Below, piece by piece: positions 35,695 to 46,832 of a stretch of DNA of 64,000 nt. A model generated the notes under the pieces. It was not told the DNA's origin and searched no databases. It saw only the letters and a list, made by a program, of their open reading frames with translations. This stretch comes from Oikopleura dioica (lineage: Eukaryota; Chordata; Appendicularia; Copelata; Oikopleuridae): positions 9,424,501-9,488,500 of the forward strand of contig OU015569.1 in NCBI GenBank assembly GCA_907165135.1. The letters are read 5' to 3'. Made by a program: the position numbers and the translations under genes. Numbering within the stretch: the stretch's first letter is position 1; each line of letters starts with the position of its first letter.

Positions 35695-38078
35695 ATGGAA
35701 CCCATATCGCTTTCAAGCTTATTTTTGAATTCAGTCCCAAGTATTTCTTTACCTTCGATGAGAAAAGTACTAAAACAGCTTTTTATATCAACAATAATCG
35801 GTTTTTTAATCGGCCACTTCATCAGAGAAAAAACTAGTAGGAAATTCATTCGCTGCCCGAGAAGGAGAAATATTGGGATTATTTTTGTGCTAACAACAAC
35901 GAAGTACATACAGAGGGAAAAAGCAATAAGAAATACTTGGGGAATCGCCGCGAAGTCGCGAGGGTTTCAAGTGGCTTTTGTACGGCATCAGACAAGTCGA
36001 AAATTTAATGACGTTATCGAATTTCCAAATGTTCCGGATGAAGTTTACCCACCGCAGAAGAAATCTTTTGCTTTATTCCGATATGCCTGGAGACACCTTA
36101 TTCACCAATACGATTGGTTTGTAAGAATAGACGACGATGCCTTTTTGAATAGCGATGAATTGGAGAAGTTTCTACGAAAGTTGAACTCGACGAGAGTTCA
36201 TTATATAGGAGCACCTGGCTATGGGCGGCACTCCGCTGATTTTGTAGAAGGAAACAAAACTTATTGTATGGGCGGAACCAGCATCATGAAAGGGTTGACA
36301 ATAATATGAATATTATTTATAATATATACATATATAATATATTATGATATAATATTTATATATATATACGTATAATATTATAGCCTATAATTTATAGGAT
36401 ATTATTAATATCAATGATCATATCATCGAGAAGGATATTAGCCCTAATCTGATCTTTTCAAAACTCTTAAAAAGACTGAGCAATGAAGCAATTCGACAAA
36501 TCGGTCCACATTTACTCACTTGTGCAAGACAACTCTACTCAGAACACGAAGATGTCGAAATCGGACGGTGCTTTTGGAATCATCTCAATGTTTCTTGCAC
36601 GACGGCGAAAGATGCTTCGAAGTTATTTTTTAACAATTTCAAAAAAGATTACGGCTACTATGATAATCTTGGCTACATTTCGGCACGAACAGTTTCACAT
36701 GCAATCACTTTGCATGCAAATAAAGACCCCAAATATCAAAGTCTCACGAATGCAATAATTCTACGTCAAAAGTTGAAAACATTAAGGATGGTTTCAAACA
36801 GTAATAAAACCAATCAAGTCATTTTATTTTTGAAACCTTTCAAAGAAAGAATATAAAGCTTCTTGAGTTTCGCGAAAGATCAATGGCAAGCAATATGAGC
36901 GCGATATATCTGAGCGAATTTAGGAATAACTGTAACCAGAAGAGTGTATTCAGCGCTATGTCAGAATGGCGCCTTTACACAAGCTCAGAAGATCGAGTCA
37001 ATCAGGCTGTTGCGAATCCTTGGCGAGGTTTTTCACGACCCTCTTTCAAGAAAGTTCAAATCGTCTATTTGATGGTGAAGAAATTGGTCAAATTGAGATT
37101 CCAGTGTTCTATTACAGCGAAAACCAGGCAATCGCACGCCTTCAAACAATCGACCCGAGCACGAACAAGTCTTCAGTCAGTCTTTTTCATTCAAAGATGG
37201 AATACGGCCCGCCGGAAACCAATTTAAAATCTGTTGACAGCATCGAAGTTCTATTTGTCATACCGATTAGCGGAAAGTCGACAGCATTAGCAACATTTTT
37301 CGACTGGTGGAAGTCAACGCTAAGGATGGAAGTTTCTCTACTCTTCGCAATAATGGGAGACAGCCAAACTATAAACGAAACTATCTCAAACATCAAGCCC
37401 TGGAAAGAAAAATATCCAAACACAGTCAATTATTTACGGGTTTTAATTTCTAAGCATCAAGCTACGTAGTTTCAAAAATAAACCTCGCTCAGAACATCGT
37501 CAAAGGGACTTTCTCTAGAGGAATAGCTCTCCAAAGGGCGCTGATGAGAATGAAGAAAGAACGCATCATTTTCGTGTCAGACGTGGATCTGCAGATATCA
37601 ATGGACACAGTCAGGAGGATCAGACTTTTGACGGAGCCCGGACGAGCTTATTTTCCTGTTTTCTTTAGTGAATATGAAGACCGCAAAAATGGCTTTTGGC
37701 GTAGATTCTCATATGGGATGTTTTCAATGTTTCTAAGGTATGTTGTGGAGAGATTACCATAATAACTGTGTGAGTTGCAGCGATTTCCAAAAGAGCGGCG
37801 GATTTCGAATGTCTCGATCTGGCTGGGGAGGTGAAGACGTAGAGGTAGATAGAAGGTGCGTGTTTGATTTGATAACTGTTCAGTTTTACTCAAAAGTACT
37901 CCAGAAATTTGAAACCGTTCGCGCTATCGACCCCGGAATTCGTCACATCTTTCACAAAAAGAAATGCCATCTTAGTCTGCTTCCCAAAACGTTGACTGAC
38001 TGCAGAAAATCAAAAATGTCCCACAAAGCGGACCAATTCCAGCTGTACAAACTTGCACTTGAGAAATTAATAAAGTGA
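35695..38078 (+). CDS. Chondroitin sulfate synthase-like bifunctional glycosyltransferase
   Basis: A type II Golgi protein: a signal anchor near residues 24-45 (LKQLFISTIIGFLIGHFI), then a GT31-type domain with REKAIRNTWGIA, WFVRIDDDAFL (DDD metal site), YIGAPGYG, CMGGTSIM, RQIGPHL and the family tag SEHEDVEIGRCF. A second domain follows, of the GT7/CHGN type, with IIFVSDVDLQIS (DVD metal site), AYFPVFFSEYE, GFWRRFSYG, FQKSGGFRMS and GWGGEDVEVDRR. This two-domain layout is that of CHSY1/CHSY3/CHPF, which polymerise GlcUA and GalNAc. Both metal motifs are present, so both activities are possible. Several short introns plus one AT-rich intron (36294-36475). A 3' AATAAA lies near 38099. Confidence 0.9.
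36296..36410. repeat. AT-only palindromic tract within an intron
   Basis: Almost pure A/T with repeated TATATAATAT-like units that can fold on themselves. It lies inside the intron (about 36294-36475) that splits the first glycosyltransferase domain; exon edges ATGAAAGG and ACTGAGC join in frame. It looks like a microsatellite expansion inside an otherwise small intron. Confidence 0.7.
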
Positions 38079-38400
38079 TAAAATTTGATAAATGCCTGAA
38101 TAAATCCGCTTGAAGACAGTATTCGGTGATTTGAGTTTTCATAAAAAAGGATGGCAACAGAAAGAGAGAGGAAAGTAATATGTTGGGTCGGGGCTGTCAA
38201 AGTCAAAAAGACGAGCCGAAAATAGTCATCTATGATTTCAACGCGCCCGGCCCGCGCTAGTGCAATGGACGATTCCTTCGACTCAAAACTTTGCAGGAGC
38301 CTGATTGGCTTCGTTTCTCTCTAACCACGTGTTTCGAGGCATATTTAAACGGTCGTGACTCGTCCAAAACTGTCATTTTTTCTTAAAAAAAAAAGAGAAA

Positions 38401-39364
38401 ATGCCAAAACGACGAGCTGAAGAAGAAACGACTCAGTCTCTTGATCTTACATCTGGAGATGGCCCCTCGACTTTACAGATGATTCGCCCCTTCAAAAAGG
38501 GTAATTCACTCAAGAGAATTCCACATTATAAAAAGTAAACTTCAGAAACAGCGACGGAGTTTCTCTATCAAAAGCCACCAATATCCGTCTTTTCGTCGAG
38601 ACGATTCTCAAAGAGGTTGCTTTTGATCGGAATTTCCGAAATCTGCAGGAAACGACTAGGCGTACCAAAAGACGAATTCATACTGAAGATAGCGGGAGAT
38701 GTGAAAGTTCAGGTACATCGAGCAAATTATTATTTCAGCGATTATTATTATTCTCAGGTTCTCAATCCATATGATTTGAGCGGAAGTAGCGAAGCTATTT
38801 TCTTGAAGAAATTGATCCAAAAAATTTTCATGATGGCAGAAAACGGATGGCTCTCGAAAGTCATCATGAAGATTGGAACCGACGTAAGTAACTATCGTTA
38901 AGTTAGTTTCTTATAAATACAATTGCAGGATGGAAAACAGCTGGAACTGTACGCTTTCAGTCTAAAAGAAAGGCCTATTTGCAATGAGATGGACGAACAC
39001 GCGGTGGTCGACTTGACTCAAGACGAGAACGCTCAGCTAAGAACCGAAGTGGAGGATCTCATCCAAGCTCTCCACAAAAAGCTCCCGACAACTCCCCTCG
39101 GCGACGTGAAATTCTCCTGCGTAAGACAGTTAGATTGTAAAAGTGGAATTGATCTCATTCTTTTAGCAAGTGGCAGTCAATCATCTTGCGCCAAAAAAGA
39201 TCGACTTGGAGGGGTTCAATACTGCAGACGCTGCGACCATGGAGAGACCAAGAGTGCTCTTCAAGCGTCATTGCAAGACAAAATTCCACGAAATTGACGG
39301 CGTTGGAGTTCAGGCCCTCGAAAGTGATGAAGAATATGAAGTAGAGTCCGCCTTTGGCTGGTAG
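38401..39364 (+). CDS. HORMA-domain protein (candidate)
   Basis: Four exons or more give about 270 residues. The start is MPKRRAEEETTQSLDLTSGD. The body has a HORMA-like order: a helix (RRFSKRLLLIGISEICRKRL) followed by GVPKDEFILKI, a helix with IFLKKLIQKIFMMAENGWLS, a strand VIMKIGTDDGK-LELYAF as in the HORMA beta-hairpin, and a second helix (RTEVEDLIQALHKKLPTTPL) leading into KFSC. This matches the layout of HORMAD/MAD2-type proteins that scaffold meiotic chromosome axes or checkpoints, but sequence identity is weak. The acidic tail (ALESDEEYEVESAFGW) is of unknown role. A 33-base stretch with intron-like ends (about 38613-38645) is better read as coding. AATAAA at 39401-39406. Confidence 0.55.
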
Positions 39365-39804
39365 ATCTACCCGCTCTCTCTCTTACTGTTCACTCTTCCT
39401 AATAAAGAAGTCTGATTGATAAATTCTGCAGTAATTTTGGTTCGGAAAGGAGTGTCGATTTCGACGATAAATAATGCGCATATTATTATAGAAACGGTTT
39501 GAAGCTGGGTAACAGTTGCTGCGTACTCAACTTATCAGTTGCAGTTGCCGTGTGTCCCAGGGAGTGACTGTGCTCACAGAAAGGGATTTCCTTTTGTTGG
39601 ATTTTGGTGTGATTTGGCGCCCCCTGGTTAGGCGCCGCGTAGGCTGAGCCACAATCACTCTCGTCCGCGCCGCCGCCTTTTTTGACCCCTAACGAAACCA
39701 AAAATTCAAATTTCTGACCATGAAGCCTATCTTTTGAGAAATCAAGAGAACGCCCAGCTCCCCGAAAAAAGATTTACGAAGCGCTCTTTGAAGATCGAAA
39801 AAAG

Positions 39805-42800
39805 ATGGATAGCGAAAAAGAGACTGCCGAGGAAGAGAGCAACTTGTCGTCCTTCAATATGAGGTAAAATTGTATTTTGGCTCGTCTATTTTTCTTTGAA
39901 GATCATATGAATGATATTTTACGGCGTTTAGAAAACGAAATCTTGAAATATTTTTTCCTGGTTGATGCTAGAATAGCTTGTCTTCTCGTCGCTAGAATTT
40001 TTTTCTTAATTCGAATTGAAAAGAAAGCCGCGTGTGCCTAAGGCGGGGATATAAAGTAATTACTGTCGTCGGCAATCCGAACAAACAGGTGACGGCGGTC
40101 AGTCTCGACTTGATTATTTTCACATTTTTGTGTAACTTTTTCCGAATTGGCACCTTTAATCCTTTCATGGCGCCGCGTAGGGTTTCTTGTTCGTTTGAGT
40201 TGACTGACGCTCTGCAGACATTACTGTAAGGTAGTCAAGGGCTTCCTCATTGCTCGATGAAAAGATTTTTCCTCGTCGTTGATTTCACAAGTTTAGCCTT
40301 CGCAAATTTCCGTACTGACGCGGTTTGTAGATGAGAGTGATTTCTGCCTTGAAACAGAATGCTCTGGCCTTTGTTTTGTTTCCTTCTGATTTTTTCTTGC
40401 GCCTGAAATATTGAAATATTCATTCAAAGCATGCCCTTTATCATTTCTCTTTTTGATCTTCCTAAGTCGTTACCCAGCAAGAATCGGCAATTTGCCTTTG
40501 AGCTGCTTCTCAGAGTTGGAAAGAATATTTTTATTTTGTCGCTTGATTCTTTGCGTGTCAGAGGCGACAGCTGAGGCTTTGGCCAGGAGCAGCTCATTTT
40601 TGAAAGCTCGTGCGAAGCCAAAAAGCTGCTCTAGTAGACCCAAAACTGCACCCTCTTTAGTCTCGCGCTTCGCATTTTTTTTGATTGTAGAAATTGTAAA
40701 TATGCTTTTTGCTTAGGTGTAGCTTGTAAAATAGAGAGAAGGAGAAATAGAGAGTACAAGAAAATGTCAGATAGTTCAGAATTCTCACCCTGTGAAAGGT
40801 AATAAATAGAAACTTGTGAATGCATTGCGTAGACAAATCGGATTTGATAAAATTAGAAAAGGATTACATTTTTCTTCCGAATCGATATTTTTACTTCGCC
40901 GTTGAATCAATAGAAGAACAATGTCGGCAGGTGTTATTACACAAAAACACACTCACGTCAAAATATGTCGCGGAAATTTTAAAAATATCAGAAGATTATT
41001 GACAACGCCAGTCTGAGTCTCCGAAAAGTCATTCAAAAAATTCAGCATGAAAAGCTAGTATTCCTCTAATGCAGTAATTCAGGATGGAGGCTTCAAGTCC
41101 GAGTTATGGGTCGGATGGAGAGACCAAGAACCACCGCGATGTCGCTGAACACATCTCCTCTATCGAGAAGGAAAACTTCAACTTAAAACTACGAATTTAT
41201 CACATGGAGGAGCACCTGAACTCCAAAGGCGGTCAAGATTTCCAATCGATTCTGCACCAAAAGGTCGAGGTGAGTTTCCGTTGGTTTTGCTCACATTTTA
41301 CATTTTGTCTTTGAGAACGAAGAACTCAAAACCGAGCTTGACGAAAACCAAAAACTTCTTCAAGCTGCTAATAAAGGAATTTCCTGCCTCAAGAAGGAAG
41401 TAGACGAGGAAAAAAAGCTACGTGGAAAGGCAGAAAATGGTAAGAATGCATTCCCGAGCAGAAGTACTCATCTGTCTCTCTTCAGAGCTGTCAAAGCTAC
41501 AGACTGAGCTCCGACAGGCGAACGAAGAGAAGCAGCGGATGAAGAAGCAAATTGAAAGACTGCGCGACGACGCTCGACGAGCTCGGGAAAAAGCAGCCCA
41601 TTCTTACGAATCAACCGAAATTCAACTCAACGATTCTCTCAACGAAAATCGAGAGCTCCAAGGCCCAGTTCAAAACATATTAAAAATAATTCTCTTCCGC
41701 CTTCTCATAATTCTCTAAAAAGTTCTGGCTTTTTTGTCGCCAGGATTTAGATGACAAAAGGAAGACAGAAGAGTGTGTGTAACTTTTCTGAACTTAACAA
41801 AAAGACAAAATTGAAGACTTGGAGAACAATAATATAACGCTAGAAGACGAGCTTTCCGCAAAGGAAAGCGAACTTGCACGTGTGCAGGACGAGAACGACG
41901 ACCTAGTCGACGAAGTAGAAAGACTCAGAGCTGAAAATGTGCGTCTGGCGAGCCAAGCCAGTCGTGTACCCAGAAAGCCCCGCTCTTACGATATGGGGAT
42001 CCAGTGTGAAAGTAGAATGTGCGAGAAGGCGTGCCAAACGCGAAATTTGGACTATGCGCCGCGTTCCCGACTGCCACGACCAGAAACGAACTCAAGACGG
42101 ATGCAACGGACCACTTCCGTCGGAAACCTATCGGACAGAACAAGCAGTCCTGTCCGATCTTATGGCTCGAGGTATTCTTCATCGTTTTAACTAGTCTTGA
42201 GTGTATTCTAGCCGTGACCTCCGAATTCCAGTTGGAACGCCTTCGCGATACAACGAATCATCGTCAAGGTATAGAAACGTCCCTGCACATCACCAGTCGA
42301 CCCCGTTTGGACTCGAGCGTACCGAAAGTGATCATCGCTTTGATTACCAAAGGGACGGGAGTGGGCGTTTATCGCGCAACGTTCACTTCGAGAGTCCCGC
42401 GCGCGGCAAATCCATGATGGACCTGCGCCTCATTGAGGAGAACATCCACGATATCGGCAGTAATCTGCGCGATATCAAGTACCTTTCCGAGTCCATTCGA
42501 GATCAAAACCCTAGAAATAGAACAACGGAAGAACATGTAGCACTGTAAGACGGTAAATTTGGTGGCTCGTGTATTCGAGATTTGGATCAGAGCCTTACCG
42601 GTGTCATCGATAAATTTGGTGAAAAATGTGCCTTTTCTGCCGATCCGTGCATCCTCGTAAGAGGCATCCCTCTACTGAGAACTCAGCAGACGCGTGAATT
42701 GCCGAGGTCACGGAACGGCTCTGAATTTGGCTTACATAGTTCTTAAATTGGTGAAAAGCTCGCTGCGGGTTGACCTTTACTTTCGCAAACTCTTATCACT

Positions 42801-44982
42801 TGCTCAGCTTTATCGCTAGGCGATTTCTGGCTCAGCTCCAGTGTGTCACGTACAGTGATAAACACATTACACAGTTAGTTTTCATTTCAAGATCAATTCG
42901 ACTAACGAGCCTAGAAGTTAGAGCACGCTAGAATCACTTGAGCTTTTTCAAGTCAGAGAGAGATCAAAGAAAAAAGCGATGAACCTTGATCTTTTTGAAC
43001 GAGCAGGTTATAGCTGCCACAGTGAGCTCGAAGAAGATCAGTCTTTGGATCTTGATCGCTTCTTTTTCCATCCTCTTCCGCCGAAAAGGCCTCGGCTCGC
43101 AGCAAGAAAGCGTAGAGAGTAATTCATTTTTTACGACGCTTTATCAAATTCTAGCATGTCCAGTCTAATTAGTAAAAACTTGCCAGAATCTGCTAAAGCG
43201 GTATTTCCTAATTATCGTTTCTAATAAATTTCCGTTTTGTTAAAACTTCTTTTACAGGTATCAATCTCTTGTGCAGGGCCAAAACAAGGAGCTGAGCTCG
43301 TTGAGAAGGCAGCTCGATCAGGCGCGCCTCTCATGCACGCGTCTGCGTACGACGCTCGATGATCTTCAGCGTGCTGATTACCTCGAACAACGGCGGCTCA
43401 TTTCCACGGCGCGACGAACCCTTCGCAAGCTTGAAGGCGAACTCGAAAATCGCGATGAGTCGGCAACGTCCGACTGCGCCTCCGAGTCCGATTACGACTA
43501 CGACTCGAACAATCGCTCTTCAATTCTTCCACTGACTTCAATGTTGACCGAGATCAAGTCAATGATTGCCGGACTGCACAACTCGCCCAAAGCTGAGCTT
43601 GACGTGCGCCGACTCCGATCAGAATTAGAAGCGATGGACTCGGGCCACCCAACATCGCCGAACGACTTGAGCGACGCGCAGCTTCTTCCGGGCATCGTTC
43701 AGGATCTACAAAACTTGCGTCTCAAATTGGACCAAACCGTATCTTCCGCGAAGCCTGAACGCAAACGACCTCTGTCCTTTGATTCAGGCTGTCAAACGGA
43801 GGTTTCGGTGAGTAGAGCCTCTTCTCGAATATTCCGCACCTGTGTATTCTAATGATGAACGACCGCATTCTTTGTCGAAATTTGAGCATTTTTCTCTTAA
43901 CAATTTTTTCTCTGTTAAAGCCTTACTTCAGGGAACCACTATTTCATTGTACAACGACGAATTGAGTGCTCTCAGGGACGCCCTTTCTCAAAAAGACTGC
44001 GAAATCGACAAGTTGAGAGCGGAAGCGATTCAACGCGAGATGCACCCCGCTGTAAACTCGTCACCGATCAAACACTCCAACAAACGCAAATCATGTGAGT
44101 AATAATTACAGTTATATTTTTTTTAACCTCTTGGTAGTCTTTGATACGGAGGGTCCCCTCACCCCGCCCCTTTCGAGTGGAGCAGAGGACAACTTCATGC
44201 CCTCTGGAAGCGATCTGCGGACTCTCAGAGAAGGTCTCAATCAAGGCCGGCTCCTATCGAAATCCATTTACCACAAAGTGGAGCTTGGTGTCGAAGATGT
44301 AAGTCACTTAGACAAGTTATTTTCCGTTAAAGTTTTCTTTAGACAGAGGAGATGGTTGAAGAAGTGCATGATCTGGTGCAGTTGTTGGACGAGATGAGCA
44401 GGATGCTTCAGAAAATGCAGTATAAAGCCTGCTCCCAGGAGGTAAGCGTTCTCTTCCGAATTCCCTTCTCTAAACACTTCTCTTCAGAGCGACAACGCCG
44501 AAAATATCCGACTGCGAAACAAGGTGCACGCGTTGGAAAAGATGCTCGCTACGACGGTCTCGCGCATGCAAAAGAATTCTTTGCTGAAACAAGGAATCGA
44601 CCACCAGATCTCGTCCAAGTCATTGGGTTTGACATCACATTTTTCATTCGCTTCTTTTTGCCAAATTAGATCAGTCTAGCTAGTATACGAACCAAATCAA
44701 CAATGTTTTAGCGGTAGTTAGATAGATCTCTACGAGTCGTAGACGATTTAGGGTTGCTAGTTACTTTTTTGCTTGCTTGAAACGTAAATTACGCAAACGA
44801 TAAGGATCATCTACTGAAATGTTGACGTCAGATCAGCTTAACTATACTGCCGGCATTCTTGGACGTGCAAGGATCAATCTTGGTAGGCTCAAATTTCCTT
44901 CGACTTCGGTTAAACTGCTTCTTTAGGAAACTCTACGCCTTCGACTTCCAGAGCAACTTCCCTCAATGGAGACTCTCTCTAA
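39805..44982 (+). CDS. Centrosomin/CDK5RAP2/myomegalin-like centrosome protein
   Basis: The 41083 exon carries the CM1 (Cnn_1N) motif SIEKENFNLKLRIYHMEEHL, the gamma-tubulin-complex binding site of centrosomin, CDK5RAP2 and PDE4DIP. Long coiled coils follow (SKLQTELRQANEEKQRMKKQ; LEDELSAKESELARVQDEND), then Ser/Arg/Pro-rich linkers (42000-42480), a 715-base intron, another coiled coil (SLVQGQNKELSSLRRQLDQA, ELSALRDALSQKDCEIDKLR) and a C-terminal part (NKVHALEKMLATTVSRMQ, then SLDQLNYTAGILGRARINLG) ending at 44982. The last two exons join in frame (TTG G | AT CAG; CTT G | GA AAC). At least two alternative first coding exons splice in phase 2 to 41083 (39805-39863 and 40764-40798). A third start at 42979 bypasses CM1. 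The protein would nucleate microtubules at centrosomes. The annotated start is the most 5' one. Confidence 0.82.
40764..40798 (+). CDS. Alternative first exon of the CDK5RAP2-like gene
   Basis: ATG at 40764 opens MSDSSEFSPCE and ends with AG followed by GTAATAAATAG, in phase 2. It joins in frame to the G-ATG at 41083. The upstream exon at 39805-39863 (MDSEKETAEEESNLSSFNM) also ends AG|GTAAAA in phase 2. Both give a short acidic head before MEASSPSYGSDG, so the two are likely alternative promoters. Confidence 0.5.
42979..43118 (+). CDS. Alternative first exon lacking the CM1 motif
   Basis: Within the 715-base intron of the CDK5RAP2-like gene, ATG at 42979 opens 46 codons and ends GA|GTAATT in phase 2. 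The next acceptor (43257, before G-TAT-CAA) has phase 2, so it continues in frame into YQSLVQGQNKELSS. The 5' part reads MNLDLFERAGYSCHSELEED with a basic end (PPKRPRLAARKRRE). The resulting isoform would lack the gamma-tubulin-binding CM1 region and the first coiled coil. The frame has a coding-like composition compared with the flanking intron. Confidence 0.55.
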
Positions 44983-45814
44983 AGTTCAACTTTATCTCTC
45001 AACTCTGACTCTTGTTTCAGCTCCCCTTCATTTCTCATCTTTACCTTTTATTAGCGCCTGAATCTACCTGAATAAGTTGCGTATGAAACTACCACAGCAT
45101 TAAATCAAACCATAAAGAGTGGTGCGAGCAAGTATTTAACTTTTCAAATTAATCACGCGCTTTTATCAACAGAAATCGTTTTCAAAAATGCTTTTCTGAA
45201 TTGCGCGAAATTTCTCTTTTGCTGTTAAAATTTTAAAGTAGTAAATAATGCCGGATCTATAAAAGTCAACGGACACTGTTTGTTTTCGTCAGAGCACTTT
45301 TTACGATAATCAAAAGAGACTTTTCGCGGGATTTGACTGACATTTTTAATTTTTGGATTTTTATTCACTTTCGTCCAAAGAAACCTTTTTTTTCTTGCAC
45401 GGCTAAGACCATCCTCAAAGAACCCAATTATTGGATCATTTCCCTTTATTTTTAAATAACTGGAATTTATTTAAAAGTTTTGGCGAATCTTAATATTTCT
45501 TCAGCGAGTTCAAGATTTTGCCTCAAATTACAGTACGACCCACACTAGCGTGCGAACCAATTTTTGCCCATTTTTACCTAAAACTACTCTTCCAAGGTCT
45601 GGACCTTAAAACTATTATTTTCTGAAAATCTACTCATCTCAAGCTTTCTAGCCTGTTCTGCAAAGTAGCTTCTTATTTTCGAATGTACATAAATTAGTAA
45701 ATAAAAATAACAAAAGCAACCGATTCCGATGTTGTGTGGATATTCGTCGTAGAATAGAGAAAGGTCATTTGAAGAGAATAGAGAAAGGTCATTTGAAGTT
45801 GTGCTTTTCAGAAA
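44983..45814. other. Intergenic with tandem duplication at the end
   Basis: AT-rich, no supported gene. A 24-base unit AGAATAGAGAAAGGTCATTT(GAAG) is duplicated exactly at 45751-45774 and 45775-45798, ending 16 bases before the next start codon. Confidence 0.5.
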
Positions 45815-46544
45815 ATGGCAAAATACATGGCCATCGATTGCGAAATGGTAGAGACGTTTTGGATAAAAAACGCTCTTGCACGAGTGAGCATAGTTGATGA
45901 AAATTCCCGAGTTGTCCTTGACGAGTATGTCATACCGCCGGGCGGATGCATAATCGACTATCGAACACGATGGTCGGGCATCACCAAGGAACTTATTGGG
46001 AACAAAGGAAAAGGTAGCGCTTTAGATTAAATGCACAATATTGAATTGTGTTTATTGAACAATTTAGAGATGAGCGAAGTGCAGAGCCAAGTTCGAGAAA
46101 TACTTAAAGACGCGGTAATAATCGGACACACAGTAAACACGGATTTGAAAAGTCTTATGAGATGCCCGTGCAAGGCGATCGTGGACATATCTGAATTGCC
46201 GCAGTTGAAACTGCGTTTCTGGCGAACTGCAAATCCAGAGGACCCTGATTCGGATGAGGAGCTGATCAAACGCCAAAGAATCTCGCTCAAAAGGTTGTCC
46301 ACTGCCCTATTGGACAGGCAGATACAGACGGGAAATAAAGGGCATTCTTCCGTGGAAGATGCAACGGCGACGATGGATTTGTTTAGATTGGTATAACAAA
46401 GCGCAAAAATTGGTTTAAAAAATGTTTTAGATTCAGAAAGAATGGGAGCTGAAAAATCCAGACCTTGCTGGGGAAGATTTGTTTGACGACAAATTTTGGG
46501 AGGACGAAGAAAGTCTGAGTGAATGGTCCGAAGAAGAAGATTGA
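45815..46544 (+). CDS. DEDDh 3'-5' exonuclease, REXO4/ISG20-like
   Basis: Three exons give about 210 residues. Exo [15 protein letters not shown] (Asp and Glu of the first motif). Exo [16 protein letters not shown] (second Asp). Exo [19 protein letters not shown] (His and Asp). These are the four DEDD residues and the His of the DEDDh class. The length matches REXO4/ISG20-family RNA/DNA exonucleases, which act in rRNA processing or antiviral RNA decay. The acidic tail ([14 protein letters not shown]-like) after the third exon is less typical. Neighbours are the CDK5RAP2-like and HMMR-like genes. An exact tandem duplication lies just upstream of the ATG. Confidence 0.85.
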
Positions 46545-46832
46545 CTTTTTTTAGAAGCTTACAATTAGAATATTCAAGCTTGAAACGGATATCTACTTCT
46601 TTCTCTTTTTTACCGCGTTTTGACCAATCGACTTGTTACAAGTTTGGACGGTTAAGTTTTCGATCACCAGATTATTTTTTCGCTCCTCATCGATAATCTG
46701 TGAAAAGGTGACCCTTTTGACCTCTTCTCGTCTGCGGGGCGCCGTTTATATTTTTCTGATTTTAAGCTGCGATTTTCAGAGTTGCCTTTCGAGAGAGAGA
46801 GAAAACACACACTTTCTACACGTAGACGAAAA

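Noticed and set aside
38613-38645. 33-base intron-like segment (GT...AG) in the HORMA candidate
   Set aside because: It is a multiple of three and its translation fits the expected helix of the domain, so it is more likely exon.
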